Source: an uncultured Clostridia bacterium (GTDB lineage Bacteria > Bacillota > Clostridia > Oscillospirales > Ruminococcaceae). Taken from it: 36,717 nt of DNA. Where the stretch lies: contig CANQVE010000023.1 in NCBI GenBank assembly GCA_947627205.1, positions 1 to 36,717 of the forward strand, given 5' to 3'. Position numbers and translations under genes: made by a program. The notes below the pieces were generated by a model that was given only the letters and a program-made list of their open reading frames with translations, did no database searches and was not told where the DNA came from. Positions 1-6,114 of this stretch are shown in pieces. Within the stretch, counting starts at the first letter, position 1; every line of letters starts with the position of its first letter.

Positions 1-320
1 ACTTGTGTTCCGAGAATATTTGTCTGCAAGAAAATTTCGGGATTTTCAATACTGCGGTCAACATGACTTTCCGCCGCAAAGTTTACTACAATGTCGGGGT
101 GTTCTTCTTCAAAGAGCGAATAAACCGCGGTTCTATCGCAAATGTCTAACTTAACAAACCTAAAATTCGGCTTGTCCATAACGCTTTTAAGCGTTGACAA
201 ATTACCTGCGTAAGTCAATTTATCCAAGCATATTATGCGATAATCAGGGTACTTTTTCAGCATATAGAAGATGAAGTTTGAGCCGATGAAGCCCGCGCCG
301 CCAGTTACTATGATCGTCAT
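1..320 (-). CDS. rmlB: dTDP-glucose 4,6-dehydratase, N-terminal part (cut by window edge)
   Basis: This reads leftward from an ATG at 318-320 and runs off the left edge, so only about 106 residues are visible. They begin MTIIVTGGAGFIGSNF, the glycine-rich Rossmann NAD-binding motif of extended short-chain dehydrogenases. LDKLTYAGNL and FAAESHVDRSIENP follow, and both are diagnostic of RmlB rather than other sugar epimerases. RmlB converts dTDP-glucose to dTDP-4-keto-6-deoxyglucose, the second step of dTDP-L-rhamnose synthesis in the cytoplasm. The start overlaps the stop of rmlC (ATGA) and is preceded by a GAGGTGAG ribosome site, so it is translationally coupled. The catalytic YxxxK lies beyond the edge and cannot be checked. 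rmlD probably follows outside the window. Confidence 0.95.
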   Translation of the reverse strand, partial: MTIIVTGGAGFIGSNFIFYMLKKYPDYRIICLDKLTYAGNLSTLKSVMDKPNFRFVKLDICDRTAVYSLFEEEHPDIVVNFAAESHVDRSIENPEIFLQTNILGTQ

Positions 321-880
321 GATCTCACCTCAAATTCGATTTTTGATTCGCTTAGCTTGGGGTGCATTTTATCTTTTTCGCTGAGGATAATTTCACCGTT
401 AAAGTGCCAGTCTACACCGATTTCGGGATCGTTCCACATTATTCCGCCCTCATCTTCGGGGTTGTAAAACTCGTCGCACTTATACGCAAACTCGGCTGTT
501 TCCGATACCACAACAAATCCGTGAGCAAAGCCTCTCGGTATCATAAACTGACGCTTATTTTCTTCGCTTAAAAGCACTCCCGTCCACTTTCCATAGGTCT
601 TGCTTCCCTTTCGCAGATCGACTGCAACATCGAAAACTTCACCTTTAAGCACGCGAACAAGTTTAGCCTGAGGATAATTTTTCTGGAAATGCAGACCGCG
701 GAGAACGCCTTTTCTTGAACTCGACTGGTTGTCCTGAACAAACGTATAATTCAAACCTGCCGACTTGAAATCTGCCTCATTGTATGTTTCCATAAAATAT
801 CCGCGATTATCGCCGAATGCAGTTGGCTCGATTATGTAAACATCTTTAATTTCTGTTTCGATAAAATTAAACTTTCCCAT
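317..880 (-). CDS. rmlC: dTDP-4-dehydrorhamnose 3,5-epimerase
   Basis: A 187-residue cupin enzyme that epimerises dTDP-4-keto-6-deoxyglucose at C3 and C5, the third step to dTDP-L-rhamnose. Family signatures are visible: RGYFMETYNE, FVQDNQSSSRKGVLRGLHFQ, KLVRVLKGEVFDVAVDLRKGS and PRGFAHGFVV. The length matches the usual 180-190 residues. I place the start at the ATG at 878-880 (MGKFNF), two bases after the rmlA stop. The open frame continues to 961, but that extension lies inside rmlA and has no family similarity. No strong Shine-Dalgarno is close, which fits coupling to rmlA translation. It belongs to the leftward rml operon and shares its predicted phase-variable promoter. Confidence 0.96.
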   Translation of the reverse strand: MGKFNFIETEIKDVYIIEPTAFGDNRGYFMETYNEADFKSAGLNYTFVQDNQSSSRKGVLRGLHFQKNYPQAKLVRVLKGEVFDVAVDLRKGSKTYGKWTGVLLSEENKRQFMIPRGFAHGFVVVSETAEFAYKCDEFYNPEDEGGIMWNDPEIGVDWHFNGEIILSEKDKMHPKLSESKIEFEVRS

Positions 881-881
881 A

Positions 882-1766
882 TCAATACACCAATTTTCCC
901 TCCGCAACGTTTTTGAGATGCTGGCCATACGGTGATTTTCCGTATTTTTCAGCGCTCCCAAGAAGCTCGTCCTTTGTTATCCAACCGTTTTTATAGGCTA
1001 TTTCTTCGGGTGCGGAGATCTCAATGCCCTGACGGTTCTGGATCATCTTAACAAAATCCGTTGCTTCTGAAAGGCTGTCCATTGTTCCTGTATCAAGCCA
1101 CGCAAATCCTCGACCGAGAAGCTGAACGTCCAAAAGCCCGTCGTTCAGATACTTTTCATTAAGCGATGTTATTTCAAGCTCACCGCGATCTGATGGTATG
1201 ACCTGCTTAGCTTTTTCGGAAACGCCTGCCGGGTAGAAATACAGACCTGTAACTGCGTAATTCGACTTTGGAGCGCTTGGCTTTTCTTCAATGCTTATAG
1301 CCTTGCCTGCATCATCAAACTCTACAACACCGAAACGTTCGGGATCGGGTACATAATAGCCAAAAACGGTTGCACGTCCCAAGTCGGCATTTGCTGCGGC
1401 TGCACGCAAGGATTTACCGAATCCGTTGCCATAGAAGATATTATCGCCCAGAACCATTGCGCACGGCTCATTTCCGATGAACTCTTCACCCAGGATAAAC
1501 GCCTGTGCAAGGCCGTCGGGAGAGGGCTGGACTTTATAACTTAAATGTATACCGTAGTCCGCGCCGCTGCCAAGAAGCCGCTCGAAATTCAGAAGATCCG
1601 ACGGTGTTGAAATGATAAGGATATCGCGTATTCCTGCGAGCATTAATGTACTTAACGGGTAAAAAACCATCGGTTTGTCATATATAGGTAACAACTGCTT
1701 CGAGGTTACCATTGTCAATGGGTAGAGCCGGGTGCCACTGCCGCCGGCGAGGATTATGCCTTTCAT
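882..1766 (-). CDS. rmlA: Glucose-1-phosphate thymidylyltransferase
   Basis: A full-length 294-residue nucleotidyltransferase that makes dTDP-glucose from dTTP and glucose-1-phosphate, the entry step to dTDP-rhamnose. The N-terminus carries the family motif [13 protein letters not shown] followed by [22 protein letters not shown] and [11 protein letters not shown] mark the catalytic and sugar-binding core, and LNEKYLNDG and [10 protein letters not shown] occur at expected places. The ATG at 1764-1766 has an AGGAG site overlapping the end of the acyltransferase gene. The acyltransferase stop is nine bases upstream. The gene order glf, acyltransferase, rmlA, rmlC, rmlB points to an extracellular or capsular polysaccharide locus rather than isolated housekeeping rhamnose synthesis. 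Confidence 0.97.
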   Translation of the reverse strand: MKGIILAGGSGTRLYPLTMVTSKQLLPIYDKPMVFYPLSTLMLAGIRDILIISTPSDLLNFERLLGSGADYGIHLSYKVQPSPDGLAQAFILGEEFIGNEPCAMVLGDNIFYGNGFGKSLRAAAANADLGRATVFGYYVPDPERFGVVEFDDAGKAISIEEKPSAPKSNYAVTGLYFYPAGVSEKAKQVIPSDRGELEITSLNEKYLNDGLLDVQLLGRGFAWLDTGTMDSLSEATDFVKMIQNRQGIEISAPEEIAYKNGWITKDELLGSAEKYGKSPYGQHLKNVAEGKLVY

Positions 1767-1775
1767 TTTACGCTC

Positions 1776-2876
1776 CTAACATATGTATTTAAATTTCAGC
1801 TTCTTTAGCAATATACTCACAGCTAAGGCAATTGAAAAAGTTATTACTATTCTACTGATGTACATCGATACTGAGCCGATATTGGTAACAAAGACTGCGT
1901 TACCAAATAATCCTGTTGAAACGCTTAAAATCACATAATTCCAAGAATCTGAATATAGATACAAACCAAGGGTGTTTGCTCTTATGGTTTTAAACAACCG
2001 CCATTCTATAATATTAGTCTTTGATAAAAAATAGCTTAATGAATAAACAAAACCACAACCAAATACCGCACAAATATCCCCTATAAGCCTCTCAAGAATT
2101 ATAAATATTTCCGAGGTATCTGAGATATCAGAAATAACCTTCTTTAATAATCCTGTAATCAAAAGAATTATAGCAAGCCCGAAAAATATTACTGGTTTCT
2201 TTGAAAGAACAGTATTGACTTTTTCTCTATGGTCTTCAAAAAGATAACCAATATAAAACCAGAAGGTATAATGTAAAGCGTTACATATAATACCAATATG
2301 AATAATTCCACTTGCGAATGAAATAACAAAAAAACATAGCGCTATCCACCATATTGATAATTTTTTCATTATTTTTTCAAGAGAAAAAATAATTATAAAA
2401 ATCAGAAAAAGTGCAGGTAAAAACCAAAGATGAGTATTTCCTTGTACAAGAACTTGTCCGACGACAATATCCTTAATAGTATTTCCCGATTCAACGTAAT
2501 ATCCCGAAATATATTTCAATGGAACAGAATAAAGCAGAGTAACAACAATAAAAGGCAACAGTAGTTTTTTTGCCTTATCTGTTATTAAGCTCTTATAAGA
2601 ACTGTACGCGCCATTGGAATTTTTCAATTTATAAAGAGCACCACTCAATGCCATGTAAAGGGGCATATGAAACAAGTATATAAAAGCAGTAAACGCCTCT
2701 GCAACTTGCCAAAACATGCTCAATTTTGGCGATATAAAAAGTGAGTAATCACACCCACCGTATGGAGTAGATATTACATAATATGTACAATGACCAATAA
2801 TCACTAACAGCGTCACAATCACGCGGAGAGTATCATATTCCAATATTCGTAATTTGCCGTTGGAATGCGTAGTCAT
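1776..2876 (-). CDS. Membrane acyltransferase, acyltransferase-3 family
   Basis: A 366-residue polytopic membrane protein with about ten hydrophobic helices. The N-terminus LEYDTLRVIVTLLVIIGHC contains R18 and H29 in the R-X10-H arrangement seen in acyltransferase-3 (OafA/WecH-like) proteins, which O-acetylate or otherwise acylate surface sugars. An RWxxH-like second motif is not obvious. The substrate is probably the glycan made by this locus, but that is inferred from context. The gene is clearly more AT-rich than glf and rmlA on either side, a common sign of a recently exchanged, strain-specific gene in polysaccharide clusters. The start has an AAGGAG site about 13 bases upstream. About 45 bases separate it from glf, so co-transcription is likely. 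Confidence 0.85.
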   Translation of the reverse strand: MTTHSNGKLRILEYDTLRVIVTLLVIIGHCTYYVISTPYGGCDYSLFISPKLSMFWQVAEAFTAFIYLFHMPLYMALSGALYKLKNSNGAYSSYKSLITDKAKKLLLPFIVVTLLYSVPLKYISGYYVESGNTIKDIVVGQVLVQGNTHLWFLPALFLIFIIIFSLEKIMKKLSIWWIALCFFVISFASGIIHIGIICNALHYTFWFYIGYLFEDHREKVNTVLSKKPVIFFGLAIILLITGLLKKVISDISDTSEIFIILERLIGDICAVFGCGFVYSLSYFLSKTNIIEWRLFKTIRANTLGLYLYSDSWNYVILSVSTGLFGNAVFVTNIGSVSMYISRIVITFSIALAVSILLKKLKFKYIC

Positions 2877-2923
2877 TTACAAAATCAACTCCTTTATATG
2901 TTTTACAATGTATAGATATTAAC

Positions 2924-4036
2924 TTAAATAACATTTACTTTAGCAACCAAAATTGCCTTCTCTATCACCTGATCCATATCATAATACTTATACTCTCCGA
3001 GCCTGCCGCCGAAGATAACGTTGTTCTCTTGCTCGGCAAGATTTTTGTACTCAGCGTAAAGTGCGCTGTTCTTCACGTCGTTAACGGGATAATACGGCTC
3101 GTCGCCGGGCTTCCACTCGCTGCTGTACTCACGGCTTATAACCGTTTTCGGAAGATCATTTCCGTTTTCGTCCTTGCCAAACTCAAACCATTTATGCTCA
3201 ATAATTCTCGTCCAAGGCGTTTCACGGTCGGTGTAATTTACTGCGGCGTTGCCCTGGAAATTCGGCTTGTCCAGAATTTCATTTTCAAAGCGAACAGAGC
3301 GATATTCCAAATAACCCAACTTGTAATCAAAATATGCGTCTATCGGTCCAGTGTAAACAACCTTCTCAGCGAGCTTGTCTAATTCCTCTTTATTTTCAAG
3401 GTAATCAATGTTGAGTTTAACTTCAATTTCCTCAAGCATTTTCTGTATCATCTTCGTGTAACCACCTATGGGAATGCCCTGATAAAGTGCATTGAAGTAA
3501 TTGTTGTCAAACGTCAAGCGCACAGGCAGACGCTTGATAATAAACGCGGGAAGTTCCTTACAATCGCGTCCCCACTGCTTTTCAGTGTAGCCCTTGACAA
3601 GTTTTTCGTAAATATCGCGACCGACAAGCGAGATCGCCTGTTCTTCAAGGTTTTTAGGCTCACTTGTTATTTCTTTACGCTGTTCATCAATTTTTGCGGC
3701 AGCTTCTTCGGGTGTCACAACGCCCCACATTTTGTTGAAAGTGTACATATTGAACGGCATTGAATAAAGCTCACCGTGATAATTCGCAACAGGGCTGTTT
3801 GTGAAACGGTTAAATTCCGCAAAACGGTTTACATATTCCCACACGGTTTTATTGTTGGTGTGGAAAATATGCGCGCCGTATTTGTGGACGTTTATGCCCT
3901 CAATTTTTTCCGTATAAACGTTGCCGCCGATGTTGGAGCGCTTGTCGATCACAAGAACCGATTTTCCAGCGGCTTTTGCTTCCCGGGCAAAGACGGAGCC
4001 GTATAGGCCGGAGCCGACTATCAGATAGTCAAACAC
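2924..4036 (-). CDS. glf: UDP-galactopyranose mutase
   Basis: This 370-residue flavoenzyme interconverts UDP-galactopyranose and UDP-galactofuranose, the donor for galactofuranose in surface glycans. The N-terminus FDYLIVGSGLYGSVFA is the FAD-binding Rossmann motif, and IDKRSNIGGNVYT and VHKYGAHIFHT are typical of Glf. VISREYSSEW and VIFGGRLGEYKYYDMD match the active-site and C-terminal motifs. I choose a GTG start at 4034-4036 because a GGAGG site lies seven bases upstream. A longer reading to 4135 would run through the recombination repeat and lacks similarity. It is the first gene of the leftward polysaccharide operon. Only 26 bases separate it from the left inverted repeat, so its promoter must lie in or beyond the invertible segment. 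Confidence 0.96.
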   Translation of the reverse strand: MFDYLIVGSGLYGSVFAREAKAAGKSVLVIDKRSNIGGNVYTEKIEGINVHKYGAHIFHTNNKTVWEYVNRFAEFNRFTNSPVANYHGELYSMPFNMYTFNKMWGVVTPEEAAAKIDEQRKEITSEPKNLEEQAISLVGRDIYEKLVKGYTEKQWGRDCKELPAFIIKRLPVRLTFDNNYFNALYQGIPIGGYTKMIQKMLEEIEVKLNIDYLENKEELDKLAEKVVYTGPIDAYFDYKLGYLEYRSVRFENEILDKPNFQGNAAVNYTDRETPWTRIIEHKWFEFGKDENGNDLPKTVISREYSSEWKPGDEPYYPVNDVKNSALYAEYKNLAEQENNVIFGGRLGEYKYYDMDQVIEKAILVAKVNVI

Positions 4037-4062
4037 ATTATTTCCTCCGATAGAATAAATTT

Positions 4063-4089
4063 TTTCGCAAAAGTAAATCATTGACGAAA
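4063..4089 (+). repeat. Left 27-bp inverted repeat of the invertible segment
   Basis: The sequence runs TTTCGCAAAAG, TAAAT, CATTGACGAAA and is the exact reverse complement of 5409-5435. Its two 11-base arms are themselves imperfectly symmetric (8 of 11 positions) around a 5-base centre. That is the form of a tyrosine-recombinase core site, with two protein-binding arms and a short crossover region. It sits between the glf leader and the 3' end of the recombinase gene. Confidence 0.9.
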
Positions 4090-4138
4090 CGGAGGTAAAA
4101 TATTTAATTTTCAAGGATCTAAAATGTCGTAGCAAACA

Positions 4139-5218
4139 TCACGCAAAAGCAATTCTTTTCATGTATTCCTGTTTAATTGAAAAGTCGGAGTGAACGTAAC
4201 GTTCAAGTGTTATGCGGACGCTTGAATGTCCGAGCAGCTCGCTGAGCGCCTTAATGTCAAATCCGAGCTTTACGCACTCTGACGCAAACATATGACGGAG
4301 TGCGTGGAAATGCACTGACGGCAAATTTACGTTTTTGAGGATTTTTGCAAAACGATATTGCATCGTCCTCGGTTCAACAGGCTTTTCCTTACCCGAACAT
4401 ATGTAAAAATCGTCGTTTCCCTTGAACCTGCTTAGCAAACTTATAACACTTTCGGGCAATGGTATACAACGCTTAGATGTTTCACTTTTAGGCTCGGTCA
4501 TGATTAGTTTTGTCTTGATCGTTTTACAGTGCGTTTGTATCCTCTGGATAGTTTTCCTGACGGTCAATGTCCGTTTTTCAAAGTCGATATCTTTCCACTG
4601 CAATGCGCATAATTCTCCTATTCTTATGCCCGTTGTCATAGCAAGCATTATGCCGAGATTTTTAGTGTTCAAATTTTCAAGCAGATAATTCTTCAGATCG
4701 TCTTTATTGTCACCTAAAATTGCAATATCTGCAGGCTTTTTCTTTGGCATAACAATCCCATCAAGAGGATCTTCTATGTGATAATGCTTTATGGCAAATT
4801 TAAAAATACTTTTCATCAGCACAATAATATCCGAAATATATCGGTCAGACAAACCGCTGTTCTGCTTTGCGTGAATAAAATTGTATATGTCATTTGTAGT
4901 AATTTCCGAAACTGCAAGTTCCCCGAAAACGGGACAAATATGATTATTCCATTTCAACTGATAATTTGCACGAGTAGATTCTTTTGTTCTTAGCTGAATA
5001 CTTTGAAGCCATTCGTTGTAAATGCATTTCAAAGGAACAGTGCAATTTTGTTCATTAGTTTTATTATTAAGCCGGTAGCTTATCATTTTTGACTGAACGG
5101 CTTCCTTGGTTTTGGCAAAAAAATAAATGAAAGAGCGTTTTTTGCCGCTCTCTCCGTCCTTTTTAATACGCCCCTCCCAGCGATTGTCCTTGCGATGATA
5201 AATATTAAATCCCACCAT
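4139..5218 (-). CDS. Tyrosine recombinase / DNA invertase
   Basis: This 359-residue phage-integrase-family protein has an N-terminal arm-type DNA-binding region (about 1-50), a helical SAM-like core-binding domain (about 60-150) and a C-terminal catalytic domain (about 165-350). All six catalytic residues are present: R199 in TTGIRIGELC, K244 in EPKSETS, H305 and R308 in HALRH, H331 in LLGHSS and nucleophile Y341 in ERYVH. The ATG has an AAGGAGGG site four bases upstream. It lies wholly inside the 27-bp inverted repeats, so it most likely inverts its own segment. Only weak leftward promoter-like sequences precede it. Its transcript could read on into glf in the present orientation. A prophage or ICE integrase is less likely because there is no cargo, excisionase or tRNA site. 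Confidence 0.92.
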   Translation of the reverse strand: MVGFNIYHRKDNRWEGRIKKDGESGKKRSFIYFFAKTKEAVQSKMISYRLNNKTNEQNCTVPLKCIYNEWLQSIQLRTKESTRANYQLKWNNHICPVFGELAVSEITTNDIYNFIHAKQNSGLSDRYISDIIVLMKSIFKFAIKHYHIEDPLDGIVMPKKKPADIAILGDNKDDLKNYLLENLNTKNLGIMLAMTTGIRIGELCALQWKDIDFEKRTLTVRKTIQRIQTHCKTIKTKLIMTEPKSETSKRCIPLPESVISLLSRFKGNDDFYICSGKEKPVEPRTMQYRFAKILKNVNLPSVHFHALRHMFASECVKLGFDIKALSELLGHSSVRITLERYVHSDFSIKQEYMKRIAFA

Positions 5219-5283
5219 AATGCCCTCCTTGTTGATAATTCACAAATTTTTACGGAAATTTATATGCTGTTTGCAATAACCTA

Positions 5284-5312
5284 TTGACAACCTTTATAAA
5301 TTGTGATATAAT
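5284..5312 (+). promoter_or_regulatory. Consensus promoter inside the invertible segment
   Basis: TTGACA at 5284-5289 and TATAAT at 5307-5312 are separated by exactly 17 bases, a perfect vegetative sigma-factor promoter. It points right, away from the recombinase and glf. No gene lies downstream within the segment or for 800 bases beyond. Its evident use is after inversion, when it would face glf with a predicted leader of about 140 bases. Confidence 0.9.
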
Positions 5313-5408
5313 TCAATTGTTTTTAGTTTTAATAATCTTCGATTAAACTGCGTGTACAGCACTTTCCCGTTTCTTACTCCTTGATTATACCATTTTGTAC
5401 AACGGTTT

Positions 5409-5435
5409 TTTCGTCAATGATTTACTTTTGCGAAA
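5409..5435 (-). repeat. Right 27-bp inverted repeat of the invertible segment
   Basis: Exact reverse complement of 4063-4089, beginning TTTCGTCAATG and ending CTTTTGCGAAA on the plus strand. The identity stops sharply at both ends: flanking bases differ from those of the left repeat. That is expected for a site-specific recombination site rather than a longer duplicated region. Confidence 0.9.
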
Positions 5436-5437
5436 TT

Positions 5438-5464
5438 TCGGGCGGTTGGTACTGCCCGATTTTT
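5438..5464 (+). terminator. Terminator trapping the outward promoter in the present orientation
   Basis: TCGGGC at 5438-5443 pairs with GCCCGA at 5454-5459 around a 10-base loop, followed by five T at 5460-5464. It begins three bases outside the right inverted repeat, so transcripts from the promoter at 5284-5312 should stop here. A second small hairpin (CCGAAA / TTTCGG, 5526-5546) follows. Confidence 0.75.
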
Positions 5465-5569
5465 GGTTTAGGTTGGATTTTTCAAATATTAGATAATTTG
5501 CACAAAAATCGTCTGAAAATTATTCCCGAAAAATTCTTGATTTCGGAAAATTAGTCTTATAACAAAAAA

Positions 5570-5599
5570 CGCTCCCGAAACCGTTTGATTTCGGGAGCG
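5570..5599 (-). terminator. Strong leftward terminator
   Basis: CGCTCCCGAAA (5570-5580) and TTTCGGGAGCG (5589-5599) form a perfect 11-bp stem with an 8-base loop. On the minus strand it is followed by a run of six T. It would block leftward transcription entering the invertible segment. No intact leftward gene now lies upstream of it, only a possible remnant at 5646-5826. Confidence 0.75.
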
Positions 5600-5631
5600 C
5601 TATTTACTCAAAAATATAAATACTCATTAAA

Positions 5632-5665
5632 AACCCCGAACCGGCTCAACCGATCCGAGATTTCT
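5632..5665 (-). terminator. Second leftward terminator, wobble-paired
   Basis: On the minus strand, a stem of about 14 pairs (AAATCTCGGATCGG against CCGGTTCGGGGTTT, loop TTGAG) forms with several G-U pairs, then a T run. On the plus strand the same bases pair poorly, so it works only leftward. It resembles the terminator at 13235-13268 in sequence. Confidence 0.55.
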
Positions 5666-5826
5666 GTCTGTACAAACTATCCGCGTTTTCTTTTAACAGT
5701 TCGGAGATAATTTGTTTATGTAACTTCTCTTTTTCTCTAACTCCGTTAGCTTATCTTTCAGAGCCATTGATTTCATTTCAATCTGTAGTTTATCCCAGCG
5801 GAAAACCCGTTAACGGTAACTTCCAC
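5646..5826 (-). pseudogene. Possible decayed small leftward gene
   Basis: Two short reading frames overlap by ATGA on the minus strand. The first starts GTG and reads VEVTVNGFSAGINYRLK. The second reads MKSMALKDKLTELEKK, and an apparent one-base loss in an A run shifts it to a frame reading KLHKQIISELLKENADSLYR and then RQKSRIG before a stop. The stop lies inside the leftward hairpin at 5632-5665, as expected for the end of a gene. The composition is coding-like but the product is not recognised. It may be a remnant of a gene displaced next to the recombination site, or chance. The remainder of 5827-5970 shows nothing definite. Confidence 0.2.
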
Positions 5827-5971
5827 AATGGATATTTAAATTATCGGCAGCTCAAACCAAAACGTGCAGTTATCTTACATTATATGTAACAAACTGTTTA
5901 TTAGTATACAGAGTGGGAACGACAAACCGCATAATAATACAGTTTTTTGAGTATAAATATTGAAATTTTAC

Positions 5972-6000
5972 TTGACATTCATATGTTTGAGTGCTATAAT
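5972..6000 (+). promoter_or_regulatory. Promoter of the RND exporter operon
   Basis: TTGACA (5972-5977) and TATAAT (5995-6000) are separated by 17 bases, a perfect consensus promoter pointing at the exporter gene. The predicted leader is about 110 bases and has no obvious terminator or riboswitch structure. Confidence 0.88.
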
Positions 6001-6114
6001 TTATTTACAAAAATGCTGTGAAACTTTTGTTTAATATAGACATAAAACGCAGTGAAATTACGCTGTATTTCACAGCACTGCTTTTGTGCAAAATAAAACA
6101 AGAGGTGATAATGC

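Larger units (their letters stand above)
4063..5435. mobile_element. Invertible DNA segment (inverton) with its own recombinase and outward promoter
   Basis: A 1373-bp segment bounded by perfect 27-bp inverted repeats contains only a tyrosine recombinase gene (reading left) and a consensus promoter (reading right). The two diverge, so in either orientation the promoter fires out of one end and the recombinase out of the other. As written, the promoter points right, away from glf, into a hairpin terminator at 5438-5464. Inversion would place it about 140 bases upstream of glf with no intervening terminator, driving the polysaccharide operon. The repeats and promoter are directly visible. Inversion and phase variation are inferred from known recombinase-associated invertible promoters in gut bacteria. 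Confidence 0.85.

Noticed and set aside
4037-4135. N-terminal extension of the glf reading frame
   Set aside because: The extension crosses the recombination repeat and has no Glf similarity. A GGAGG site seven bases before GTG 4036 marks the start.
4139-5218. Reading the tyrosine recombinase as a prophage or integrative element integrase
   Set aside because: There are no phage or conjugation genes, no excisionase and no tRNA target. The flanking 27-bp repeats are inverted, not direct, which fits inversion rather than integration.
5219-6114. Small RNA or tRNA gene in the long intergenic region right of the recombinase
   Set aside because: No cloverleaf or conserved RNA was seen. The promoter, terminators, repeat and possible remnant account for the visible structure.
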